Assembly (NCBI RefSeq): GCF_003688895.1
Contig: NZ_REFV01000001.1
Location: 351,503 to 415,502 of the forward strand
Source of the DNA: Dokdonia sinensis
GTDB taxonomy: Bacteria; Bacteroidota; Bacteroidia; Flavobacteriales; Flavobacteriaceae
Length of the DNA: 64,000 bases
Reading direction: 5' to 3'
Shown here: piece by piece, positions 54,881 to 61,822 of the stretch
Layout of the letters: each line of letters opens with the position of its first letter
Position numbering within the stretch: position 1 is the first letter of the stretch
The notes under the pieces: generated by a model
Database searches by the model: none
The model's input: the letters and a program-made list of their open reading frames with translations, nothing else
Told to the model about the DNA's origin: nothing
Made by a program: the position numbers and the translations under genes

Positions 54881-54987
54881 TACGCTTTACAGCTCCACTC
54901 TCTTCCTGTTTGTGAAGCTATTTAGTTCGCTTTACCGCTTGGCTCTCTCTTGGTTGTGAATCTCGCGGGCTCGCTTTCGCGAAAGCG
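54881..54987 (-). repeat. Dispersed repeat element, 107 bp, palindrome at its right end
   Basis: Homologous in reverse to 46583-46688. It consists of two related units (54881-54930 and 54924-54987), the latter ending in the palindrome (54972-54987). It lies within the predicted 5' leader of the MBL-rhodanese gene. Confidence 0.88.
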
Positions 54988-54997
54988 TAATAAATTC

Positions 54998-55041
54998 TAA
55001 AATTAATGAGCTAATTTGATTTAAATAATGACAAATATCAT
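54998..55041 (-). promoter_or_regulatory. Crp/Fnr box plus -7 element of MBL-rhodanese gene
   Basis: AATGACAAATATCAT (55027-55041) with TAATTTTA (54998-55005), 33 bp apart, but 171 bp from the start codon because of the repeat. The usual distance is about 53-76 bp. Confidence 0.78.
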
Positions 55042-55838
55042 CCCGCAAGCTCTTTGTAAATAATATAAATGCCCATAACTAGCACAAACCAACCAAATGC
55101 TTTTTTAAGTTTCTTCCCATCGATAAGTGTATTGAGCCAGATTCCTATAAATATTCCAAGCACCGATATCGCTGAAAATAATAAGAGAAATGTCCAATCT
55201 ATATCAAGGTTTTGTACATCTCCTAAGAAGCCTATGAGCGATTTTATAGCAATTATAAATAGTGATGTGGCAACTGCTTTCTTCATAGGCAACTTAGCCA
55301 ATAAAACTAAGGCTGGGATAATTAGAAATCCTCCTCCTGCACCCACTATTCCTGTTATAACACCGACTACTAGTCCTTCTACTATTATTAAAGGGTAATT
55401 ATATGTGATACTCGTTGCTTCTTCATTCTCTTTATTATTACTACGGATCATTGAGACAGATGCGAGTAACATAATAAGTGCAAAAAATAGCATTATGGCC
55501 AGATTTTTAGTCACTACAAAACCGTTAATTTCAAAAAATATATCGGGAATTGCGGGAATCAAGTATGCTCTCGTGAGATACACAGCAATGAATGCGGGGA
55601 CTGCAAATACGAAGGCAGTTTTAAAGTCTACCATCCCTTTTCTCATATTCTGAATAGCTCCAATGAGGGACGTACTCCCGACCACAAATAAGGAATAGGC
55701 TGTTGCTACTACCGGATTTAAGGAAAGCGCATACACTAAAATAGGTACTGTAAGAATGGAACCCCCACCACCTATAAGGCCTAAAACGACTCCTATAAGT
55801 AAGGCTCCTATGTAACCAAATAGCTCTGAAACTTCCAT
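55038..55838 (-). CDS. TauE/SafE-family sulfite or sulfonate permease
   Basis: 266 residues, about eight helices, LIGVVLGLIGGGGSILTVPILVY and the second GIVGAGGGFLIIPALV repeat. Anion exporter. Next to persulfide oxidation it probably removes sulfite. Confidence 0.9.
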   Translation of the reverse strand: MEVSELFGYIGALLIGVVLGLIGGGGSILTVPILVYALSLNPVVATAYSLFVVGSTSLIGAIQNMRKGMVDFKTAFVFAVPAFIAVYLTRAYLIPAIPDIFFEINGFVVTKNLAIMLFFALIMLLASVSMIRSNNKENEEATSITYNYPLIIVEGLVVGVITGIVGAGGGFLIIPALVLLAKLPMKKAVATSLFIIAIKSLIGFLGDVQNLDIDWTFLLLFSAISVLGIFIGIWLNTLIDGKKLKKAFGWFVLVMGIYIIYKELAG

Positions 55839-55856
55839 AATTATCTATTTGCGAAG

Positions 55857-55902
55857 TAAAAGTAGTGGTCTGTCTCGCTCATTTTTGTAACCTATGTTAC
55901 AA
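55857..55902 (-). promoter_or_regulatory. Type-2 Crp box of TauE/SafE gene
   Basis: Perfect 18-bp palindrome TTGTAACCTATGTTACAA (55885-55902) with TACTTTTA (55857-55864), 33 bp apart. It overlaps the stop of the Crp gene. Confidence 0.8.
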
Positions 55903-56523
55903 GACTTCAATAAAACTACGGTGCATTCTCAATTTTCCTCTATTTTCCATTTTCTTAAGGAGTCTAGAGATTACGACTCTACTTGTATGTAGGTCATTTG
56001 CAATTTCTTTATGAGTTGTATAGATATGTTTACTATTATTAATCTGCATTCTATTGGATAGATAGTTTTCCAGTCGCTCATCCATATTATTGAAAGCGAT
56101 GTTATCTACACTCTCTAAGAGTTCCATCATACGCTCGTGGTAGCTGGCAAAAACAAAGTTGCGCCAGGTCTTAAATTTACCTGACCATTCTTCCATTTTT
56201 TCTACTGGAATCATTAATAGTTTTGCTGGGGTTTCTGAAACTGCGTGAATCTCGCTTTTCTTATTACCTATACAGCAAGTCATCGTCATTGCGCAGGTAT
56301 TTCCTTTTTCAAGATGATATAGGAGCAATTCATCTCCTTCAGTATCCGGGCGCATTATTTTTATACTTCCAGAGAGTAATAAAGGAATTGTTCTAATATA
56401 CTGCCCTGGTTTCATCAAGTCTTGACCTTCTGGAACTTCCATAAAGGTTGCTACTTGATTAATTTCTTCTATAAGCGCTGGCTCAAATTGAGAACCATAA
56501 TGTTTTTTTAATTCTTCTATCAT
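55897..56523 (-). CDS. Crp/Fnr family regulator of the sulfur module
   Basis: 208 residues: beta-roll, CAMTMTCCIG cysteines in the roll (a possible redox or metal site), HTH with SRVVISRLLKKMENRGK. A type-2 box lies in front of it and of the sulfur permease, so it probably regulates itself and the module. Confidence 0.88.
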   Translation of the reverse strand: MIEELKKHYGSQFEPALIEEINQVATFMEVPEGQDLMKPGQYIRTIPLLLSGSIKIMRPDTEGDELLLYHLEKGNTCAMTMTCCIGNKKSEIHAVSETPAKLLMIPVEKMEEWSGKFKTWRNFVFASYHERMMELLESVDNIAFNNMDERLENYLSNRMQINNSKHIYTTHKEIANDLHTSRVVISRLLKKMENRGKLRMHRSFIEVL

Positions 56524-56549
56524 TGGAACTCAATTTCCTGTTTTTTGTG

Positions 56550-56593
56550 CAAAGTTAGCTGATGTACAAACTTAAGATTGTAACGTAAGTTAC
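56550..56593 (-). promoter_or_regulatory. Type-2 Crp box of the Crp gene
   Basis: GTAACGTAAGTTAC (56580-56593) with a perfect TAACTTTG (56550-56557), 33 bp apart. Confidence 0.82.
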
Positions 56594-56612
56594 ATTAGAT
56601 ATATGTAGGATT

Positions 56613-57185
56613 CTAAAAACGCCTTCGTAGTCCGCCAGTTATTGATAAAGCACCAAAGGCTAGATTACGGTTCATATCATTAAGTTCATAATTGAATGAA
56701 GCATTACTAAATCGTATTTCTGGAAGTACGTGCCACTTTCCTAGTGATACGATTTTCATCCCAAAACCTAAATGCGTACCTACCGCTATATCTGTTTTAA
56801 AATTAAATGCTGTGAGTGTACTCACAACCTTAACGTCCATAAAAGTCATACCTGCTCTTATGTAAAAGGGATTTTTTTGTTTCTGAAAAATGTTAAAATA
56901 GACCAGTCCTCCTAGCTGAATACCCTTTTGAGTAAACTCAATATTATCTTCCCTATACCCTTCATCTGTATCAAATCTATTCCATATTAGTCCCGTATAA
57001 ATATCTGTGCGCTCTCCCAAACGATAAACGCCTATTAAATCAATGCCGTTGCCTATGCGCAAAGGCTCGTCAATAACTTTACGAGTAGGGAAATGTAATG
57101 TAGGGCGTAATTCTATAGCCCAATGTTCTTGTCCTAAGCCTATTGCAGAAATAAAAATGATGAGGAACTGAAATACTTTTTTCAT
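56613..57185 (-). CDS. Outer-membrane beta-barrel-like protein
   Basis: 190 residues: signal peptide (KKVFQFLIIFISAIGLGQ), alternating strands and a final aromatic-rich GGLRRRF. Probably an 8-strand barrel. Unknown function; in the regulon through the divergent box. Confidence 0.75.
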   Translation of the reverse strand: MKKVFQFLIIFISAIGLGQEHWAIELRPTLHFPTRKVIDEPLRIGNGIDLIGVYRLGERTDIYTGLIWNRFDTDEGYREDNIEFTQKGIQLGGLVYFNIFQKQKNPFYIRAGMTFMDVKVVSTLTAFNFKTDIAVGTHLGFGMKIVSLGKWHVLPEIRFSNASFNYELNDMNRNLAFGALSITGGLRRRF

Positions 57186-57210
57186 AACAATATTCTGATT
57201 TTAACTTCAT

Positions 57211-57284
57211 CAAAATTATTGCGTTAGCTAATTATCAACTATGACATATCTCATAGATTGGCTTACAAAAAGAAATTAATTTTA
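57211..57284. promoter_or_regulatory. Divergent Crp/Fnr box between beta-barrel and WG-repeat genes
   Basis: TATGACATATCTCAT (57240-57254). Perfect TAATTTTG (57211-57218) to the left and TAATTTTA (57277-57284) to the right, both 33 bp from the centre. Confidence 0.85.
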
Positions 57285-57312
57285 TCAGAAATATTCATAC
57301 AAAACAGAGATT

Positions 57313-57942
57313 ATGAAAAATATACTCATTCTTATTGCTATTGCTGTGACAGCATTACAAAGTCACAGTCAAGAGATTAAAAAAGCTGACTTTATATCAC
57401 CCTTCCACAATGGTCTAGCGGCTGTAAAAAAGGGGGATACTTGGGGGTTTATCGATGAAAAAGGTATGCTCGTAATAAACTATAGAGATGACTTAGTAGC
57501 ACAACCTTGTGAAAAACATCCTGAGTGGAGCTTCCCAAAATTTGTTCAAGGAAGGACGCTTATTAAAAAGACGATGGACAATATCATTTACTACGGTTTT
57601 ATAGATACCCAAGGTAACGTAGTGCTAGAACCGACTTTCATTAATGCGACACATTATAATACTTATGGGCTTGCGATCATCCAAAGACTTGTGAAAGACA
57701 CCTATGGAAGCAATCAGATTATGAAAAAGAACATAGTGCGCTACACCTACACAGAAGAGGCTATTAATCTTAATGGAGCAACGGTCGCTTACCTCACCGA
57801 ACCTAAACACATACTTCCATATCAAGACCGTATGAAAACATCACCAAAATTACAAAGCATCCTATTATCAAAAGATTGGGTGGCCGCCCATAATAAGGAT
57901 AACACCTACAACCTTATAAGAATAGAGCCCCTTAAAAAATAA
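57313..57942 (+). CDS. Secreted WG-repeat protein
   Basis: 209 residues: signal peptide to about residue 19, then WG repeats (FHNGLAAVKKGDTWGFIDEKGMLVI, YYGFIDTQGNVVLEPTF). Interaction repeats of unknown target. Seven bases before the peroxiredoxin gene. Confidence 0.8.
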   Translation: MKNILILIAIAVTALQSHSQEIKKADFISPFHNGLAAVKKGDTWGFIDEKGMLVINYRDDLVAQPCEKHPEWSFPKFVQGRTLIKKTMDNIIYYGFIDTQGNVVLEPTFINATHYNTYGLAIIQRLVKDTYGSNQIMKKNIVRYTYTEEAINLNGATVAYLTEPKHILPYQDRMKTSPKLQSILLSKDWVAAHNKDNTYNLIRIEPLKK

Positions 57943-57948
57943 AACGCT

Positions 57949-58602
57949 ATGGAAACTACACAAGAACAAACTATAATGCCAAGAATAGGCGACAATGCAC
58001 CCGATTTTGAAGCCATCACAACGATAGGTAAACTCCAATTTTCAGAATACATCGATGGAAAATGGGCATTACTCTTCTCACATCCAGCAGATTTTACTCC
58101 GGTTTGCACTACAGAGATGAGCGGCTTTGCTGTAGAGCAAGCTGTATTTGATAATTTAGATACTAAACTCATCGGACTAAGTATAGATAGCATTCATTCC
58201 CATCTCGCTTGGGTAAATAATGTGCAACGAAATACTGGTGTCTATATGAATTTCCCCATCATAGCAGATATTGATATGAAAGTGGCAAAACTCTACGGGA
58301 TGCTACAACCTAATGAAAGTGAGACTGCCGCAGTACGTGCCGTTTTCTTTATAGATCCTTATCAAAAAATCAGACTCATAATGTACTATCCTCTGAACGT
58401 AGGTAGAAATATGAAAGAGATTATAAGATGCCTCGAAGCCCTACAAACGAGCGATGAACATAAAGTTGCGCTCCCTCTTAACTGGAAAAAAGGTGAAAAA
58501 ATTATCGTCCCTCCGCCTAAAACACTTAAACAGATGGAAGACCGCATTGCAGATGATAGCCTTGATAAAGTAGATTTTTATCTTGCTAAAAGGTCTTTGT
58601 AA
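57949..58602 (+). CDS. Peroxiredoxin, 1-Cys Prx6 type
   Basis: 217 residues. Peroxidatic site P46-T50-C53 (PADFTPVCTTE); the long C-terminal domain (NVGRNMKEIIRCLEALQ) marks Prx6. Reduces peroxides; cotranscribed with the WG-repeat gene under the box. Confidence 0.93.
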   Translation: METTQEQTIMPRIGDNAPDFEAITTIGKLQFSEYIDGKWALLFSHPADFTPVCTTEMSGFAVEQAVFDNLDTKLIGLSIDSIHSHLAWVNNVQRNTGVYMNFPIIADIDMKVAKLYGMLQPNESETAAVRAVFFIDPYQKIRLIMYYPLNVGRNMKEIIRCLEALQTSDEHKVALPLNWKKGEKIIVPPPKTLKQMEDRIADDSLDKVDFYLAKRSL

Positions 58603-58642
58603 TTAGGTATTACGGATTACGCTTTTGTGATAGTTTTTTTTA

Positions 58643-58657
58643 GCTTTCGCGAAAGCG
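58643..58657. repeat. GCTTTCGCGAAAGC palindrome, intergenic
   Basis: Full copy 40 bp after the peroxiredoxin stop. Confidence 0.95.
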
Positions 58658-58701
58658 TTTTCTTAATATAAATAATCTAAAGACTTTAATTTATATAGAC
58701 T

Positions 58702-59205
58702 ATGCACATCCCAAATGACCTTGTGTTGCGCCCTAGATTTACGCTGAAAATGAATTCTTCTCCAGAAAAACTATTGAGCTCTTTTGAAAATACAGGGAAA
58801 ATGACAACAGATTTTGTAATAAGTAGAGTAGATGACCACGTTTTCATACGCATCCCAAAGAAAAAACAACATTTCTGGTCGCCACAGCTACATCTTGAAA
58901 TCTACAGCATAGAAAAACATCCCACCGTGATTAAAGGTCTTTTTGGACCTAGCCCGACGGTATGGACGCTTTTTATGTTTTTACATTTTGTTGTTGCATC
59001 ATTATTCATCGCCGCTGGGATCTGGATGTATACGAACATTGCTTTAGGTGATTCCTTACTAGCACCTCTTATATGTATGATTCTTCTTTTTATTTCTTGG
59101 TTTGTACTCTACATCGCTGGAAGATGGGGAAAGAAATCTGGCCAAAAAGAAATGCAAGCCTTACAGTCATTTATGTACAAAGTACTTTCTAAACAGTTAC
59201 CCTAA
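58702..59205 (+). CDS. Hypothetical two-helix membrane protein
   Basis: 167 residues: an N-terminal beta-rich cytosolic part (residues 1-80), two membrane helices (about 92-115 and 118-140) and a basic tail. No family recognised. The hairpin at 59344-59378 may terminate it. Confidence 0.7.
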   Translation: MHIPNDLVLRPRFTLKMNSSPEKLLSSFENTGKMTTDFVISRVDDHVFIRIPKKKQHFWSPQLHLEIYSIEKHPTVIKGLFGPSPTVWTLFMFLHFVVASLFIAAGIWMYTNIALGDSLLAPLICMILLFISWFVLYIAGRWGKKSGQKEMQALQSFMYKVLSKQLP

Positions 59206-59343
59206 TACGCTCATAGCTAAATATTTATACGCTCATATTGCCAAGACTTTCATTTTGATAAATACATTAATCACAAAGAGCTACATTTTTCTTAGCTAGG
59301 GTGATGTCGGAGATTTATGCTATGGGTCAAACTATAAGTCACA

Positions 59344-59384
59344 AAAGCAGCTATGCACATAGCGTACATAGCTGCTTTCTTTAT
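59344..59384. terminator. Terminator-like hairpin, 12-bp stem
   Basis: AAAGCAGCTATG (59344-59355) pairs with CATAGCTGCTTT (59367-59378). T-rich on both flanks, so it could end the 58702 gene rightward and the putative small RNA leftward. Confidence 0.7.
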
Positions 59385-59500
59385 ACGAAGTAAGATATAT
59401 TGAACTCTACATCTAATTTCTGGAGATATAAATTTTCAGTAATCTTCCTTCTTAGAAAGGCAATCACAAAATAAACTGTGAGTTACCTAGACTTCTCTTA

Positions 59501-59712
59501 AAGTAGGGGCGCTTCAAGCACCCCTACTTCTCTCAAGTTTTTCTTGTACATATCTTCAATCAAAAACTAGATAATCAGACATACCTGTTACCAGTACTAG
59601 CATCTAATCTATTGAGAATATACTCTCGTAAAACTTGAACTAAGATGTCATTAAAGACTTAAGGACATCTAACTTTTATTAATTAATTATCAAAGAGTAA
59701 CTTCTAATAACA
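59501..59712 (-). ncRNA. Candidate Crp/Fnr-controlled small RNA
   Basis: The box-driven promoter at 59716-59759 points left into a 566-bp stretch without genes (59206-59771). Predicted start near 59712. A very stable hairpin, AAGTAGGGG pairing with CCCCTACTT (59501-59509 with 59521-59529, extended inside by GCT/AGC), would lie at its 3' end, giving about 210 nt; a longer form could reach the hairpin at 59344-59378. Only minimal ORFs exist (15 and 17 codons, the latter MYKKNLREVGVLEAPLL across the hairpin). Inference from promoter and structure only. Confidence 0.4.
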
Positions 59713-59715
59713 CTA

Positions 59716-59759
59716 CTAAAGTAATAAGAGCAACTTTCTTAAAATATGACGAATATCAG
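59716..59759 (-). promoter_or_regulatory. Crp/Fnr box plus -7 element facing the geneless region
   Basis: TATGACGAATATCAG (59745-59759) with TACTTTAG (59716-59723, one base off) 33 bp away. Confidence 0.7.
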
Positions 59760-59771
59760 TTTTTGGATTTT

Positions 59772-60374
59772 TCAAAAACTTTTTAGAATTTCGTCAGCAA
59801 ATTCGGCTACTAATAATTTTGCGATATGCACATTAGGTGCCACGACTCCGGGTTCTGCGTTAGGCTTTCCTAGCCAGTAGGCTTTAGACCCTAGAAGTTC
59901 TCCCCCGCGGGATTCTATTGTTTCTTCTAGGATGCGTTGAGCTCTGTCTGTTGTTCCCATTCCCAGAGTGAGGGCCACACATTTCATCCCATCCAGATTT
60001 TGAGTCTTTAAAAAATCCATTGTAGCGGTATCTGGAGCCCAGTTATAGGTATTTGTACAAAAAACAATTAAATCTGCTTGTGCGAGATTACTTTCTTCAA
60101 TAGCCTTAACTGTCAGTACTTGAGCATACCAATTGCTGTTAGAAAGAGTCGTTGCAAATGCTTTACATACTTGCTCATCGAGATTATAGAAAGGGTCCGG
60201 ATTATAGATTATAATTGCATTTCTACTCGCGGTATGAGCTCCTGTTTCCCATACTATTGCTTCGGCCTTTCTCATTACAAAAAGGCTTACAACTAACCAC
60301 AACACCAACATAATACCGACCCCGACAAGTATCGCTTTCCAAAAATCACTAAGGGATATCCATTTAATCATCAC
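59772..60374 (-). CDS. Membrane-anchored flavodoxin-like protein
   Basis: 200 residues: an N-terminal membrane helix (AILVGVGIMLVLWLVVSLFVM), then a flavodoxin-like alpha/beta domain (AIIIYNPDPFYNLDEQVCKAFATTL, DLIVFCTNTYNWAP, LTLGMGTTDRAQRILEETI). It may be an NADPH-FMN reductase or electron carrier; an FMN site is not certain. Divergently controlled with the patatin gene. Confidence 0.7.
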   Translation of the reverse strand: MMIKWISLSDFWKAILVGVGIMLVLWLVVSLFVMRKAEAIVWETGAHTASRNAIIIYNPDPFYNLDEQVCKAFATTLSNSNWYAQVLTVKAIEESNLAQADLIVFCTNTYNWAPDTATMDFLKTQNLDGMKCVALTLGMGTTDRAQRILEETIESRGGELLGSKAYWLGKPNAEPGVVAPNVHIAKLLVAEFADEILKSF

Positions 60375-60395
60375 TTTAAGTATTTTAGGTCAATT

Positions 60396-60468
60396 CAAAT
60401 ATGATATTTTATCAAAGTATAACCAATGATATTGGTCATAGCATACTGGAACACTTTTAGCATCTTTG
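60396..60468. promoter_or_regulatory. Divergent Crp/Fnr box between flavodoxin-like and patatin genes
   Basis: AATGATATTGGTCAT (60425-60439). CATATTTG (60396-60403) to the left and CATCTTTG (60461-60468) to the right, each 33 bp from the centre and off consensus only at base 1. Confidence 0.75.
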
Positions 60469-60494
60469 TAATGCAGGGGGCAATCATTCAATTT

Positions 60495-61274
60495 ATGGTA
60501 TCACTTAAGAAGAAAATAGGACTTACCCTCTCTGGTGGTGGTATTAAAGGTGTGGCACATATCGGTACACTTAAAGCTATTACAGAGGCAGGAATCAAAA
60601 TTGATTACATAACAGGCACAAGTGCTGGAGCCATCGTAGGTGCGTTGTATGCTGGCGGTTATTCTTGGGAAGTGATTTTAGATTTTTTTCTAAAGACATC
60701 TATTTTCAACCTTAGTAGATTTGCCCGTAGAAAGCCTGGTTTTATCGATACTATAAAGTTTGAAAATGACCTGAGACTCTATTTTCCAGACAACTCTTTT
60801 GAAAAACTCAACATCCCACTCGCAATTACCGCTACCGAAATTGAGAGCGGTAATTTAAAAGTGTTTGATAGCGGTGAGCTTATCTGCCCGATACTAGCAT
60901 CTTCGGCATTTCCTGGGGTATTCACACCCATTGATATTGACGGTTTTTTTTATTTTGATGGTGGTGTTATAGATGATTTTCCCGTAGAGTACCTAGCTGA
61001 GAAATGTGATTATATCATTGGGTCGTATGCAAACCCGCTTAGTGAGATGACTGTTGATTCTCTCAAGTATTCCTATCAAGTGCTCCATCGAGCTTATGAG
61101 ATAAATCTTCATCATCACGTACATAACAAGTTTAACGATTGTGATGTTTTTATTTGCCCGCAGGAGCTATCGCAGTATGGCACTTTTAGTATGCGTAGCG
61201 GTAAAAAGATTTTCGAAATAGGATATACCGAGGCCAAAAAGCAATTGGAAAAGATAGATTTTGACAGCTTATAA
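60495..61274 (+). CDS. Patatin-like phospholipase
   Basis: 259 residues from the ATG at 60495; earlier ATGs would lie on the regulatory region. GGGIKG oxyanion motif (14-19), nucleophile S43 in GTSAG, D155 in DGG. Cytosolic lipid hydrolase. The box puts it in the regulon. Confidence 0.92.
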   Translation: MVSLKKKIGLTLSGGGIKGVAHIGTLKAITEAGIKIDYITGTSAGAIVGALYAGGYSWEVILDFFLKTSIFNLSRFARRKPGFIDTIKFENDLRLYFPDNSFEKLNIPLAITATEIESGNLKVFDSGELICPILASSAFPGVFTPIDIDGFFYFDGGVIDDFPVEYLAEKCDYIIGSYANPLSEMTVDSLKYSYQVLHRAYEINLHHHVHNKFNDCDVFICPQELSQYGTFSMRSGKKIFEIGYTEAKKQLEKIDFDSL

Positions 61275-61297
61275 GAGCTTATGATTAATTCTTTGTA

Positions 61298-61313
61298 CGC
61301 TTTCGCGAAAGCG
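61298..61313. repeat. GCTTTCGCGAAAGC palindrome between convergent genes
   Basis: Full copy between the stops of patatin (61274) and the 61334 gene. It could act as a bidirectional terminator stem. Confidence 0.95.
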
Positions 61314-61333
61314 TAAACTTTAAAAACACATTC

Positions 61334-61822
61334 TCAATAACCTAGTTTCTTCTTAATAGATGGCACTTCCCACTTTATCATCTCTTTGAGGAACTCATCT
61401 ACTTTCTCAACAATCAATTTTTCCGTAATATCTTGTGGTAAAATTGTCCCCAGCTCAAGCAGGCTATCCTCGGGACTCATCTGGCTGTTTTCAGGATATA
61501 ACATAAAAATAAACACATCACCATTATACGATTGTGAAAAAACCAACGCCCCACCAGGCATAAACTGAAATGCGGGAATGAGATTGGTGCAGTCTATCAA
61601 CTCTGGTGGAAAACTGTCAAAAGTGATATTTACAGCTTCGTTGCTCTGCATCCATTTAAGATTCTGAACGCTCCATCCCAGATTATAGGTTTTCTGGATG
61701 GTCTCTAGCGTTTTAAGTATGAGTGGCTTAGTAACTTTCTTCCACTCAAGGCGCTTATCCACAACAATTTTTATCGAACTGCGATAGTCTGCAATACGTT
61801 CTTCTAAATGTTCAATTTTCAT
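61334..61822 (-). CDS. Hypothetical protein cotranscribed with mla genes
   Basis: 162 residues, cytosolic, mixed alpha/beta, no family recognised. It overlaps mlaD by 11 bp, so it is the tail gene of the Mla operon. Confidence 0.7.
   Translation of the reverse strand: MKIEHLEERIADYRSSIKIVVDKRLEWKKVTKPLILKTLETIQKTYNLGWSVQNLKWMQSNEAVNITFDSFPPELIDCTNLIPAFQFMPGGALVFSQSYNGDVFIFMLYPENSQMSPEDSLLELGTILPQDITEKLIVEKVDEFLKEMIKWEVPSIKKKLGY

Noticed and set aside
60426-60494. N-terminal extension of the patatin gene
   Set aside because: It would be encoded on the Crp/Fnr box and -7 element; the ATG at 60495 gives the normal family start.
481-61313. Palindrome as a parS centromere site
   Set aside because: Although TTTC..GAAA resembles parS, 22 copies in 64 kb spread evenly are far too many for parS, and no parAB is nearby.
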